DNA of 64,000 nucleotides from SIG672 sp045580325 (GCA_045580325.1 JAZNNR010000028.1:4208-68207), one strand, 5' to 3'. Positions 48,663 to 58,565 are shown, counted from the stretch's first letter. Notes: generated by a model not told the origin, from the letters alone. Made by a program: numbers and translations.

Positions 48663-50504
48663 ATGACAAGAAGGCATAGAAAAATACTACTACGCATAAT
48701 AATCTCGACTGTCTTACTTATAGGCGCGGCAGTAGCGCCGCTTGACGAGCCCTTTAAGCTTTTAGCGTTTCTTCTGCCTTATGCGCTAATTTCTTACGAC
48801 ATAATAATAAAATCTGTAAGAAACATATTCCACGGAGAAATATTTGACGAGAATTTTCTTATGACGATAGCATCTATCGGAGCGTTTTTTATAGGCGAAT
48901 ATCCCGAAGCGGTGCTTGTAATAATTCTATATCAGGTCGGGGAGCTCTTTCAGGCTATTGCGGTCGGAAAAAGCAGAAAATCTATAAGTGAGCTTACAGA
49001 CCTCTGTCCCGACACAGCTACCGTTATACGAAACGGCGAGGAGATCTCTGTTTCTCCCGATGAAATAGAGCTCGGAGAAATAATTATCGTAAAAGCAGGT
49101 GAGCGTATCGCGCTCGACGGAAAGATAATCGAAGGTCAGAGCGACATCGACACGTCTGCTCTCACAGGAGAATCTTTCCCGCGCTCCTGTCTTGCAGGCG
49201 ACAGCGTTATCAGCGGATCGCTCAGTCTAAACGGTGTTATAAAGGTCAAAACAAGCTCGTCCTACTCTGAAAGCACAGTTTCAAAGATAATCACGCTTGT
49301 CGAGGAGTCTTCAACGAAGAAAGCAAAGGTCGAGAATTTTATCACCAAGTTTGCACGTTATTACACGCCATGTGTAGTAATATCCGCGCTGCTGCTTGCA
49401 ACTCTTCCGCCGCTCCTCTTCTCTGCTGATTTCTCAGATTGGCTTAACAGAGCGCTTATTTTCCTTGTGGTGTCCTGTCCGTGTGCGCTTGTGATCTCAG
49501 TTCCTCTTTCCTTCTTTGGAGGTATCGGAGGAGCTTCGAAAAACGGAATACTTTTTAAAAGCTCGAGCCACATTGAAATACTTTCAAAGAGCGATATTTT
49601 GGTGTTTGACAAAACGGGGACTCTTACCGAGGGCACCTTTGAGGTCAGCGAGATCTATTCGCCCAAAATGGACAAAAGCGAGCTTCTCGAGCTTACCGCA
49701 CTCGCAGAGAGCTATTCAAACCACCCTGCTGCGCTTTCGATAGTCGCATCGCACGAAAAAACGCTCGACAAGTCGCGTATTTCGTCTGCACGCGAGATTG
49801 CAGGTATGGGAATTTCCGCCGTAATAGACGGCAAAAATTTGCTCGCGGGCAACGCGCGGCTTATGGAGAAGCATTCTATTTCAGTCCCTACAGTAGAGCT
49901 TACAGCGGTACACATTGCAAGAGAGGGCGAGTATCTTGGATACATTCTCCTTTCTGACAAAATAAAGGACGATGCACCCGAAAGTATATCTGAAGCCAAA
50001 GCTCTTGGTATAAAGAAGACTGTAATGCTCACAGGAGATTCAAGGGAAACTGCCGAAAAGGTCGGCTCTGCGCTCGGTATCGATGAGATACACGCCTGTC
50101 TTCTCCCTGCCGACAAGGTTTCCGAGTTTGAAAAGCTCTCAAAGAGCAAGGGTAAAAAATCCTTTACCGCATTTGTCGGCGACGGAATAAACGATGCTCC
50201 CGTTATGACAGTAGCGGACGTTTCTCTCGCTATGAAAAAATCGGGCAGTGATATTACTCTCGAGGCAGCCGACGTCGTTATTATAAACGACAGAGTTTCT
50301 TCTGTAATTAAAGCAATTAAAATATCAAAAAAGACTATGCGTATCGTTCGTCAGAACATAATTTTTGCGCTCGGCTCAAAGGCTGTGGTGCTTCTTCTCG
50401 GCGCTCTCGGATATGCAAATATGTGGATAGCGATCTTTGCAGACGTGGGAATACTTATTCTTGCGGTACTCAACGCTATGCGCACACTAAAAAAAGACAA
50501 ATAA
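48663..50504 (+). CDS. Zn/Cd-exporting P1B-type ATPase
   Basis: P-type ATPase (613 aa) of the ZntA/CadA group without an N-terminal HMA domain. Landmarks: TGESFPRSCLAGD actuator loop, the membrane metal motif SCPCALVISVP (P1B-2, Zn/Cd/Pb), the phosphorylated Asp in DKTGTLTEG, the HP-type SNHPAALSI and the hinge GDGINDAPV. It exports divalent metal using ATP. Third gene of the metal operon. Confidence 0.94.
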   Translation: MTRRHRKILLRIIISTVLLIGAAVAPLDEPFKLLAFLLPYALISYDIIIKSVRNIFHGEIFDENFLMTIASIGAFFIGEYPEAVLVIILYQVGELFQAIAVGKSRKSISELTDLCPDTATVIRNGEEISVSPDEIELGEIIIVKAGERIALDGKIIEGQSDIDTSALTGESFPRSCLAGDSVISGSLSLNGVIKVKTSSSYSESTVSKIITLVEESSTKKAKVENFITKFARYYTPCVVISALLLATLPPLLFSADFSDWLNRALIFLVVSCPCALVISVPLSFFGGIGGASKNGILFKSSSHIEILSKSDILVFDKTGTLTEGTFEVSEIYSPKMDKSELLELTALAESYSNHPAALSIVASHEKTLDKSRISSAREIAGMGISAVIDGKNLLAGNARLMEKHSISVPTVELTAVHIAREGEYLGYILLSDKIKDDAPESISEAKALGIKKTVMLTGDSRETAEKVGSALGIDEIHACLLPADKVSEFEKLSKSKGKKSFTAFVGDGINDAPVMTVADVSLAMKKSGSDITLEAADVVIINDRVSSVIKAIKISKKTMRIVRQNIIFALGSKAVVLLLGALGYANMWIAIFADVGILILAVLNAMRTLKKDK

Positions 50505-50527
50505 ATCCTAAAGAAAGGACAGTAAAA

Positions 50528-51262
50528 ATGCTTGAACTAAAAAACATTACATTTACCTTACCCGACGGTAAAAATATAACTGACAATATAAGCCTGACTA
50601 TCCCCGCCGGGAAAATGATAGCAATAACAGGCCCTAACGGCGGTGGAAAAACCACACTTGCCAAGCTTATAATCGGCATACAGCGCGCAAGCTCGGGGCA
50701 GATAATTTTTAACGGACAGGATATAACCGACCTCTCTGTCAGCGAAAGAGCAAACTGCGGTATCAGCTACGGATTTCAGATTCCCGTAACCTTTAAAGGC
50801 TTTACAGTACGCGACATACTAAACCTTGCGGCAGGACGCGAGCTTTCACTCGACGAGTGCAAATATCTTCTCGGCACTGTCGGACTCTGCGCTCACGATT
50901 ATATAAACCGCGAGCTGAACAAGAGTCTTTCGGGCGGTGAAATGAAGAGAATTGAGATCGCCTCTGTCCTCGCACGCGGCGACAAAACCTATCTCAGTAT
51001 ATTTGACGAGCCTGAGGCAGGAATAGACATCTGGAGCTTCAGAGAGCTTATCGGAGTTCTTGACGGACTCAGAAGCAACAAAAAGTGCTCACAGATCATA
51101 ATTTCTCATCAGGAGCGTCTTCTCGAAACAGCAGACGAGATCGTTCTCGTTGCAGGCGGAAAGATAGAGGCTGTGGGTACTCCCGATGAAATTTTACCGC
51201 TTCTTAGAATGGAAAACACTTCCGGCTGCGATTGCCCTAAAGGAAGGACGGTGATCAAATAA
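50528..51262 (+). CDS. sufC: SufC Fe-S assembly ATPase
   Basis: ABC ATPase (about 244 aa) of the SufC type: Walker A GPNGGGKTT, Q-loop in GISYGFQIPV, signature LSGGEMKRIEI, Walker B YLSIFDEPEAGID, His switch in IIISHQERLLE. It drives the SufBC scaffold. Start at 50528. It is 1 bp from the sufB-like gene. Immediately follows the metal ATPase but with its own GAAAGGA site. Confidence 0.93.
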   Translation: MLELKNITFTLPDGKNITDNISLTIPAGKMIAITGPNGGGKTTLAKLIIGIQRASSGQIIFNGQDITDLSVSERANCGISYGFQIPVTFKGFTVRDILNLAAGRELSLDECKYLLGTVGLCAHDYINRELNKSLSGGEMKRIEIASVLARGDKTYLSIFDEPEAGIDIWSFRELIGVLDGLRSNKKCSQIIISHQERLLETADEIVLVAGGKIEAVGTPDEILPLLRMENTSGCDCPKGRTVIK

Positions 51263-51263
51263 T

Positions 51264-52181
51264 ATGAATAACATCACAGAAAAAATGCTCAAAATTATTA
51301 CCGATTACGGAAATCTTGAAAAATCATCGTACAATATCCGCGAGGACGGAGAGTGTGTCGGAAGAAGATCGACAAAAAACGTAAGTATTGAACCTCTCTT
51401 TGACCGTTCGGGTATAGAAATAAAGGTAAAGCCGAACACCAAGGGAGAAACTGTATATATCCCCGCTTGTCTTACAAAATCGGGAGTAAACGACCTTGTA
51501 TATAACGATTTCTACATCGGAGAAAATTCGGACGTTACGATAGTTGCAGGCTGTGCCGTGCACACGGACGGTGAAAAGGAATCGCTCCACAACGGAATAC
51601 ACAGATTTTTCCTTGGAAAGCACTCCAAAGTAACCTATATTGAAAAGCATATCGGAGAAGGCGACGGCGAGGGCGCACGCAAGATAGACCCCGTTACAGA
51701 AATCGAGCTTGACGAGGGCGCGTCTATTATACTCGACACGCTTCAGATAGGCGGCGTTGACTACTCAAACAGAAAGACAAGAGCAAAGCTCGCGGCAAAA
51801 GCCAAAATGCTCGTGCGCGAAAGAATAATGACCGACAAGGACGAACAGGCAATCACCGATTTTGAGGTCGAGCTGAACGGCGAGGACAGCGGAGTTGACA
51901 TTATCTCGCGCTCAGTTGCAAAGGGCAATTCCTATCAAGGATACTCCTCGAAGATCATCGGCCGCACACGCTGCACAGGACACTCCGAATGCGATGCAAT
52001 ACTTTCGGATAGCGGCAGAGTCGATGCTACCCCCTCGCTTACGGCAGAGTCAAAGGACGCTTCTCTTATACACGAGGCTGCCATCGGAAAGATCGCCGGC
52101 GAGCAGATAATCAAGCTCTGCTCTCTCGGACTTACCGAAGAAGAAGCTGAAAGAAAGATTATTGAGGGATTTCTTAAATAA
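51264..52181 (+). CDS. sufB: SufB/SufD family Fe-S scaffold protein
   Basis: SufB/D-family protein (305 aa), shorter than the 460-aa SufB of the full SUF system. The beta-helix core is seen in GENSDVTIVAGCAVH and the C-terminal block RTRCTGHSECDAILSD...HEAAIGKIAGEQIIKL. With sufC alone it corresponds to the minimal SufBC (SMS-type) Fe-S machinery of many anaerobes; no sufS, sufU, sufD or sufA is adjacent. Confidence 0.92.
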   Translation: MNNITEKMLKIITDYGNLEKSSYNIREDGECVGRRSTKNVSIEPLFDRSGIEIKVKPNTKGETVYIPACLTKSGVNDLVYNDFYIGENSDVTIVAGCAVHTDGEKESLHNGIHRFFLGKHSKVTYIEKHIGEGDGEGARKIDPVTEIELDEGASIILDTLQIGGVDYSNRKTRAKLAAKAKMLVRERIMTDKDEQAITDFEVELNGEDSGVDIISRSVAKGNSYQGYSSKIIGRTRCTGHSECDAILSDSGRVDATPSLTAESKDASLIHEAAIGKIAGEQIIKLCSLGLTEEEAERKIIEGFLK

Positions 52182-52185
52182 GATA

Positions 52186-52227
52186 AATACCGCGTAGCTC
52201 ACCCTGAGTTATGCGGTATTATTTTTT
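52186..52227 (+). terminator. Terminator after sufCB
   Basis: AATACCGC (52186-52193) with GCGGTATT (52213-52220), inner CTCA/TGAG, then ATTTTTT. Confidence 0.85.
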
Positions 52228-52273
52228 ATATTCTAAAAAATCTCAATAATTTTTTATTTTTTTACCAAAAATG

Positions 52274-52302
52274 ATGACATTATGAAAAAAATGATGTATA
52301 AT
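52274..52302 (+). promoter_or_regulatory. Promoter of polA
   Basis: ATGACA (52274-52279), 17-bp spacer, TATAAT (52297-52302), 33 bp before the ATG. Confidence 0.65.
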
Positions 52303-52335
52303 ATAAGAAAATAAACTTTTGAAAGGCTTTTTGCT

Positions 52336-54846
52336 ATGCCAAAACTTTTAGCTGTTGACGGCAACAGTATTTTAAACCGTCAGTTTTACGGTATAAGACC
52401 GCTTACAAACTCCGCAGGAGTATATACTCAGGCTGTTTACGGATTTCTTAACGTATTATTTGCCCAGCTTGACAATTTAAAGCCCGACTACGTTGCGGTG
52501 GCTTTTGACCTGAAATCACCGACATTCCGCCATAAATTCTATCCCGAATACAAGGCGGGCAGACACGCTATGCCCCCCGAGCTTGCTATGCAGTTCCCTT
52601 ATGCGAAAAAGTGTATCTCGGCGCTCGGAATAAAGGTCATCGAGCTTGAAGGCTACGAGGCTGACGATATTCTCGGAACGCTCTCGCGTATGGCAGAGGA
52701 AATTTCGGCAGAGGCATATCTTCTCACGGGCGACCGCGACAGCTATCAGCTTATCAGCGACAAGACTACCATTCTTTACGCTTCAAATCAAAGCACAGTT
52801 CCCTTCACCGAAAAGGAATTTTGCGAAAAATATACTATAAAGCCGAGTCAGTTCGTTGACCTCAAGGCTCTTATGGGCGACAGCTCGGACAACATTCCGG
52901 GTGTTGCGGGAATAGGCGAAAAGACCGCAATCAAGCTGATTTCAAGCTGTGAATCGCTTGACAAATTATACGAGGACATTTCCGCTTCGGGTGTTTCGGC
53001 AAAAATACAGGAAAAGCTCACATTAGGAAAAGAGAGCGCGTATTTATCGAGAAGACTTGCCGAAATTGAGCGAAACGCTCCGCTCGGACTCACTCTTGAC
53101 GACATTATACCTGCACCGAAAGACATTCCTACGCTCAAAAATCTTTTTGCAGAGCTTGAATTCTCTGCCTTCGCAAAGAGGATATTTGAAGAAAGCGAAG
53201 TAGCTTCCGAAAAACGCGAATTTAACTCGATTTCTGCCCTTGAGCTTATAACTCTCCCTTACGAAAATCCGACGTCTGTTATCATTGACGAAAGTACTTT
53301 ATTTGTAAAGATCTCGGACAAGGCATATTCCTGCGAGTTCAGCGAAATTTCGCAGATACTTCCCTTTTTTGAAGATAAAAACCGCTCATTTATCGTTTAC
53401 GATATAAAAGAGCTTCTTCACACGCTCTACCCCTCAAACGAGGAAATTCCTGTTAAGATTAGATGCGGTTTTGACATTCTTCTTGCGGCATACGTGCTCA
53501 GCCCCTCTGACGGCTCGTATGACATTTCCCGTCTTTCAAACGCTTATCTCGGAAAAATCCTCGAAAGCGACGTCGATGCTCTTTTGCCTCTTGCCGACGA
53601 GATGAAAAAGAAGCTTGAGGAGTCAGATATGCTCGGACTTTACGAAGATATTGAAGTGCCGCTTGCTCTCGTGCTTTTTGAAATGGAGCGCCGCGGATTT
53701 GCCCTTGATATTCAAAGCCTCAAGGATTTTTCTGTAGCTCTTGACGATGCCGTTCACTCGCTCTCGCAGATGATATACGAAAGCGTCGGACACGAATTTA
53801 ACATCAATTCTCCCAAACAGCTCGGAGTCGCCCTCTTTGACGAGCTTTCGCTTCCCACCTTCAAGAAAACACAGGGCGGTTACTCAACAAACGCAGAGGT
53901 GCTTGAAAAACTGCGTCCTTATCACCCTATAATCGATATGATACTGAATTACAGACAGGTCGCAAAGCTCAAATCGACCTATGCTGACGGTCTTCTCAAG
54001 GTAGTGGACGACGACGGAAGAGTCCGCACGAAGTTCAAACAGACGGTTGCGGCAACAGGACGTCTTTCTTCGATAGAGCCTAATTTACAGAACATTCCCG
54101 TGCGTACCGAGCTTGGACGCGAAATGCGAAGATGCTTTGTCGCCAGAGAGGGTTACACCCTTGTCGATGCCGACTATTCTCAAATCGAGCTTCGTCTGCT
54201 CGCGGCTATCTCAGGCGACGAAAATATGTGCGAAGCATTCAGACGCGAGATCGATATTCACACAGTTACCGCTTCGCAGGTATTTAATGTCCCCGAAGAA
54301 GAGGTTACCTCCGAGCTTCGTAAACGCGCAAAGGCTGTAAACTTCGGTATAGTTTACGGTATCGGTGATTTCTCACTTGCAAACGACATCGGAGTTTCCA
54401 AAAAAGAAGCGGGCGAATATATAAAGAACTATAAGGCGACCTACAAGGGTGTTGCGGACTATCTCGACAAGACTATCGAGTCTGCCTATGCAGACGGGTA
54501 CGTCGTTACGATGTTCGGGCGCAGAAGATACATTCCCGAGCTTGCCTCGCCCAAGGCTATGATGAAGAAATTCGGCGAGCGTGTTGCTATGAACAGCCCT
54601 ATTCAAGGCTCTGCCGCCGACATTATCAAGCTCGCTATGATAAACGTCGAAAAGGCGCTTTGTGAAAGCGGACTCGATGCGAAGCTCATTTTGCAGATAC
54701 ACGACGAGCTTATCGTCGAAGCCGCCGAAAAGGATGCCGCGCAGGTAAAAGAAATACTTGTTTCCGAGATGGAAAACGCTGTAAAGCTTTCCGTTCCTCT
54801 CTCTGTTGAGGCATCTATCGGAAGATCGTGGTTTGAGTGTAAATAA
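52336..54846 (+). CDS. polA: DNA polymerase I
   Basis: Pol I of 836 aa (Taq-like length). N-terminal 5' nuclease (1-290) with the LLAVDGNSILNRQFYG start and GDSSDNIPGVAGIGEKTA; then a middle domain where the first exonuclease motif (FDTET-type) is not found, so proofreading is probably lost; then the polymerase with GRLSSIEPNLQNIP, motif A DADYSQIELRLLA, O-helix KAVNFGIVYGIGDF and motif C QIHDELIVE. It fills gaps in repair and Okazaki processing. The first BspA-like gene starts 38 bp downstream. Confidence 0.97.
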   Translation: MPKLLAVDGNSILNRQFYGIRPLTNSAGVYTQAVYGFLNVLFAQLDNLKPDYVAVAFDLKSPTFRHKFYPEYKAGRHAMPPELAMQFPYAKKCISALGIKVIELEGYEADDILGTLSRMAEEISAEAYLLTGDRDSYQLISDKTTILYASNQSTVPFTEKEFCEKYTIKPSQFVDLKALMGDSSDNIPGVAGIGEKTAIKLISSCESLDKLYEDISASGVSAKIQEKLTLGKESAYLSRRLAEIERNAPLGLTLDDIIPAPKDIPTLKNLFAELEFSAFAKRIFEESEVASEKREFNSISALELITLPYENPTSVIIDESTLFVKISDKAYSCEFSEISQILPFFEDKNRSFIVYDIKELLHTLYPSNEEIPVKIRCGFDILLAAYVLSPSDGSYDISRLSNAYLGKILESDVDALLPLADEMKKKLEESDMLGLYEDIEVPLALVLFEMERRGFALDIQSLKDFSVALDDAVHSLSQMIYESVGHEFNINSPKQLGVALFDELSLPTFKKTQGGYSTNAEVLEKLRPYHPIIDMILNYRQVAKLKSTYADGLLKVVDDDGRVRTKFKQTVAATGRLSSIEPNLQNIPVRTELGREMRRCFVAREGYTLVDADYSQIELRLLAAISGDENMCEAFRREIDIHTVTASQVFNVPEEEVTSELRKRAKAVNFGIVYGIGDFSLANDIGVSKKEAGEYIKNYKATYKGVADYLDKTIESAYADGYVVTMFGRRRYIPELASPKAMMKKFGERVAMNSPIQGSAADIIKLAMINVEKALCESGLDAKLILQIHDELIVEAAEKDAAQVKEILVSEMENAVKLSVPLSVEASIGRSWFECK

Positions 54847-54884
54847 AAAATTGATACGTAAACTTTTTATTTCAGGAGGAAAAA

Positions 54885-56192
54885 ATGAAAAAACTCAAGT
54901 ATCTACTACCTATTATTTTATCGTTAACCGTTATAATAACGATTTTTGTTGTTTCACAGCTTTCGGCAAATGCGTTAGAGGTGTCGGGATACTACGTCTA
55001 TGATATTACAGACGGCGAGGCTACTATAACCGATGTTGATGAGAACATCAGCGGAGATATTACCATCCCATCAACTCTCGGCGGATATCCTGTTACGAGC
55101 ATAGATGCTGAGGCATTCCGTGAATGTAGTGGCCTCACGAGCGTAACTATTCCTGACAGCGTTACAAGTATTGGTCATTATTCATTCTCTTCTTGCGTTA
55201 ACATCACAAATATAACGATTCCTAACTCTGTAACCAGTATTGGTAAAGGGGCATTCAATTATTGCATTAGCCTTACAAGCATAACTATTCCCGACAGCGT
55301 TACAAGTATTGGTTATGAAGCGTTCAAAAATTGCAAAAATCTCGCAAGTGTAATACTTTCAAAGAACATTACGATTATTGACCGTTATACCTTCTACGCT
55401 TGCAAAAGTCTCACGGAGATAACTATTCCTGACAGCGTAACGAGTATTGGCAATAATGCGTTTTGGTCCTGCAGCAATCTCGCAAAGGTTACGATAGGTA
55501 AGGGCGTAACGAATATTGATGTCGGTGCGTTCCATTATTGCTATGGCCTCACAAGTATAATTATCCCGGAAAACGTTACAAATATTGAAGACGGTGCGTT
55601 TACAAGCTGCACAAATCTTAAAACCGTATACGTTTTATCCCCTCGCATTGCAAAAAGATTAATCACATCGATTTCAAACGGAAGTTTGATAGACCATACA
55701 GATACCGTATATATTGAAAGCTCAATAACAGATATTCCAAGCTATATTAGATCAACCTATCGACATAAAGCTACGGTAACTAAAGACGGAATTACATATA
55801 CTGAGTATAGTAAAAACACACCTCACAGCTTCGGCACAGAGTGGCACAGCGATAAGAACAATCACTGGCACGAATGCTCTTGCGGTGAGAAATCCGAGCT
55901 TGCGCCGCACTCCTGGAACGAAGGCGAAATAACGATCGAGCCGTCTGTTGAAACTGAAGGCGAAAAGACCTTTACCTGCACCGTTTGTTCGGCTACAAAG
56001 ACAGAAAAGCTTGACAAGATCGAAGCTCCAGATGAACCCGACACCCCAGAAGTACCCGACAAGCCCGACACTCCCGAGGAGCCTGAAGAGAAGAAGAATG
56101 ATTTCGCTACTATAATAATTATTTCAGCAATTGTAATAGTAATAATTATCGGTGTGTGCGTGGTAATTATAATTAAAAAGAAAAAAGCATAA
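54885..56192 (+). CDS. BspA-like leucine-rich-repeat surface protein 1
   Basis: Surface protein of 435 aa: signal/anchor KKLKYLLPIILSLTVIITIF, about nine LRR_5 repeats of 23 residues with the motif TIPDSVTSIG (residues about 60-245), a Cys/His-containing tail (HSWNEGEITIEPSVETEG, FTCTVCSA), an acidic-proline linker, and a C-terminal helix with KKKKA. Unlike its two paralogues it has no own promoter; the first 100 bp from AACTTTTTATTTCAGGAGG onward are nearly identical to paralogue 2, so a duplication joined it to polA. Confidence 0.88.
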   Translation: MKKLKYLLPIILSLTVIITIFVVSQLSANALEVSGYYVYDITDGEATITDVDENISGDITIPSTLGGYPVTSIDAEAFRECSGLTSVTIPDSVTSIGHYSFSSCVNITNITIPNSVTSIGKGAFNYCISLTSITIPDSVTSIGYEAFKNCKNLASVILSKNITIIDRYTFYACKSLTEITIPDSVTSIGNNAFWSCSNLAKVTIGKGVTNIDVGAFHYCYGLTSIIIPENVTNIEDGAFTSCTNLKTVYVLSPRIAKRLITSISNGSLIDHTDTVYIESSITDIPSYIRSTYRHKATVTKDGITYTEYSKNTPHSFGTEWHSDKNNHWHECSCGEKSELAPHSWNEGEITIEPSVETEGEKTFTCTVCSATKTEKLDKIEAPDEPDTPEVPDKPDTPEEPEEKKNDFATIIIISAIVIVIIIGVCVVIIIKKKKA

Positions 56193-56197
56193 AATTT

Positions 56198-56350
56198 AAG
56201 AGCAGTTCGTTAGGTCTGCACTTGTTCTCGAAAATATTCCGTTTCCGCTTGCGAAACGCGGCTGTTCAAACCGCGAGGAATATTCAGAACGGCGTAAATT
56301 GACTTTCAATTTACCGCTAACTGTGCACGCCGTTTGAACTGCTCTTTTTC
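56198..56350 (+). terminator. Terminator 1 with a structured insert in its loop
   Basis: AAGAGCAGTTC (56198-56208) pairs with GAACTGCTCTT (56336-56346), followed by TTTC. The loop holds 127 nt where the homologous terminator at 60213 has only GTTT. Confidence 0.75.
56209..56335 (+). repeat. Structured terminator-loop element, copy 1
   Basis: Nearly identical to 58577-58704 (one substitution and one indel noticed). It holds nested hairpins (TAAATTG/CAATTTA; CGCGG/CCGCG; GAATATTCC-type arms) and is flanked by CGTT on both sides (56208-56211 and 56331-56334), as a 4-bp target duplication would be. Confidence 0.7.
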
Positions 56351-56351
56351 T

Positions 56352-56380
56352 TGACAAATTTGCTAATAAGTGCTATAATT
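56352..56380 (+). promoter_or_regulatory. Promoter of BspA-like gene 2
   Basis: TTGACA, 17-bp spacer, TATAAT directly after the preceding terminator (about 56351-56380); perfect consensus. Confidence 0.85.
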
Positions 56381-56439
56381 CGACTGAAGACTTATATCAC
56401 AATAATTTAGGTTGTAACTTTTTATTTCAGGAGGAAAAA

Positions 56440-58560
56440 ATGAAAAAACTCAAGTATCTACTACCTATTATTTTATCGTTGACCGTTATAATGACGATTT
56501 TTGTTGTTTCACAGATTCCCGCTTTGGCAGAGGAAACGTCCGGAACTTGCGGCGATAAGCTCACTTGGAGCTTCGACGAAGCTACCGGAACTCTTACCAT
56601 TTCAGGTTCGGGTGATATGGACGAGTACGAATTTAGTTCTTCTCTTCCTTGGCATCACTTAAGATCCTCTATCAATACCGTAAAAATATCCAACGGAGTT
56701 ACCGGCATTGGTAATTATGCGTTCAGTGATTGCACCGCTCTCACGAGCATAGATATTCCCGACAGCATTAAAAAGATTGGCGGAGAAGCGTTTGCCAATT
56801 GCGCTAATCTAACTACTGTAACTATCCCAAACAGCGTAACAAGTATCGCTTGGGGTGCGTTTGCTCGTTGCAGTAACCTCACGAGTATAACTATTCCCGA
56901 TAGCGTAACGAGTATTGACGAAGGAGCATTCTCCGGTTGCAGTAACCTTGCGAGTGTAACGATGGGAAAAGGTGTTACAAGCATTAACAAAAATATGTTT
57001 TGGAATTGCAGTAGCCTCACTAGTATAACGATAGGCGAAAACGTTACGAGTATTGGTGATACGGCGTTCCAGGGTTGCACTAGCCTCACTAGTATAGTTA
57101 TTCCTGACAAAGTTACGAGCATTGGTAGTTCTACCTTTTTCCACTGCGGCAACCTCACAAGTATAACTATTCCGAGCAGTTTTACAAGCTTTGGTGATTA
57201 TGCGTTCGACCAGTGCATTAACCTAAAAGATGTATATATAACAGATATTTCGGCATGGTGTAATATTGAGTTTGACGGCTTATTTTCCAGTCCTTTTCAC
57301 TACGCAAAAAATCTATACTGCAACTCAGAACTGGTAACAGATCTCGTCATTCCCGACGGTGTTACGAGCATCAGTAATTGTGCGTTCTACTCTTGCGATA
57401 GCATCGTGAATGTAACTATTCCCGACAGTGTTACGAGCATTGGTGATTATGCGTTCCACTGTTGCTACAATCTTACTAGTGTAACGATAGGAAATGGCGT
57501 TACAAGTATCGGTAATTATGCGTTCAACTCTTGCGGCAACCTTGAAGGCATAATTATTCCCGACAGTGTTACGAGTATTGGTTCTGTAGCGTTCTATGAC
57601 TGCGATAGCCTTACAAGTGTAACAATAGGAGAAGGCGTTAACAATATTGAGAACGAGGCTTTCGGCAGTTGCGGTAGCCTTAAAACTATATATGTTTCAT
57701 CTTCGTATGTTGCGGCAGAGCTAAGGTCAAGATATTCTTGCGGAAATTTGTTAGACGGCGGCGTACATACTGTGTATATTGAAAGTACCATAACAGATAT
57801 TCAAAGCTATGTTATAACAACTTATCCGCACACGGCAACGATAACAAAAGACGAAGTTACATATACTGCGTACAGTAAGAATGAAATCGAAACACATACG
57901 CACAGTTATAACACGACTTGGTCGAGTAACGGTAGTAAGCACTGGCACGAATGCTCTTGTGGCGAAAGAATAGATGCAGAAGAACATAGCTATGACAACA
58001 CCTGCGACACTTCTTGCAATATCTGTGGCTACAACCGAACGGTAACTCATAACTACAGTACCACTTGGTCGAAAGATGCAGACAACCATTGGTATGAATG
58101 CTCTTGCGGTGAAAAAACCGAACTTGCGCCGCACTCCTGGAACGAAGGCGAAATAACAATCGAGCCGTCTGTTGAATCTGAAGGTGAAAAGACCTTTACC
58201 TGCACCGTTTGTTCGGCTACACACACAGAAAAGCTTGATAAGATTGGGTCCGATGACCCCGACAATCCGGGCTATTCCGGCAGTTCCGGAGGTTCTGACA
58301 CACCCGATAATCCCGGCGGTTCTGATACACCCGACAATCCCGGAGGTTCTGACACACCCGATAATCCCGGCGGTTCCGACACACCCGACAATCCCGGCGA
58401 TTCCGACGATTCTGACACTTCCGAAGACTCTGACGAGTCTGATGCGTCCGACGAAGACAAGAAAGATTTAACTACTCTCATAATAATCATCGTGATAATT
58501 GTGTTAGTTGCAGTTATCGGTGTGTGCGTGGTAATAATGATTAAAAAGAAAAAAGCATAA
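56440..58560 (+). CDS. BspA-like leucine-rich-repeat surface protein 2
   Basis: Largest of the three paralogues (706 aa). Signal segment at 1-30, a short GTCGDKLTWSFDEATGTL domain, about 16 LRR_5 repeats (90-425), two HWHECSCG-type tail modules, a PGGSDTPDN repeat tract (about 610-655, period 9), a Ser/Asp-rich stretch, a C-terminal helix and KKKKA. Secreted and membrane-anchored; the Pro/Gly tract probably spans the wall. Own consensus promoter and terminator. Family members bind host proteins, but no ligand can be read. Confidence 0.9.
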   Translation: MKKLKYLLPIILSLTVIMTIFVVSQIPALAEETSGTCGDKLTWSFDEATGTLTISGSGDMDEYEFSSSLPWHHLRSSINTVKISNGVTGIGNYAFSDCTALTSIDIPDSIKKIGGEAFANCANLTTVTIPNSVTSIAWGAFARCSNLTSITIPDSVTSIDEGAFSGCSNLASVTMGKGVTSINKNMFWNCSSLTSITIGENVTSIGDTAFQGCTSLTSIVIPDKVTSIGSSTFFHCGNLTSITIPSSFTSFGDYAFDQCINLKDVYITDISAWCNIEFDGLFSSPFHYAKNLYCNSELVTDLVIPDGVTSISNCAFYSCDSIVNVTIPDSVTSIGDYAFHCCYNLTSVTIGNGVTSIGNYAFNSCGNLEGIIIPDSVTSIGSVAFYDCDSLTSVTIGEGVNNIENEAFGSCGSLKTIYVSSSYVAAELRSRYSCGNLLDGGVHTVYIESTITDIQSYVITTYPHTATITKDEVTYTAYSKNEIETHTHSYNTTWSSNGSKHWHECSCGERIDAEEHSYDNTCDTSCNICGYNRTVTHNYSTTWSKDADNHWYECSCGEKTELAPHSWNEGEITIEPSVESEGEKTFTCTVCSATHTEKLDKIGSDDPDNPGYSGSSGGSDTPDNPGGSDTPDNPGGSDTPDNPGGSDTPDNPGDSDDSDTSEDSDESDASDEDKKDLTTLIIIIVIIVLVAVIGVCVVIMIKKKKA

Positions 58561-58565
58561 ATTTT

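Noticed and set aside
56209..56335. Riboswitch or protein-coding gene in the intergenic element
   Set aside because: It is downstream of a coding gene and inside a terminator stem, upstream of a fresh promoter, so it cannot sit in the leader of the next gene; no frame has a start with a ribosome-binding site.
58172..58490. Frames with Pro/Thr-rich or Glu/Ser/Pro-rich repeats on both strands
   Set aside because: Out-of-frame readings of the PGGSDTPDN repeat tract of BspA-like gene 2.
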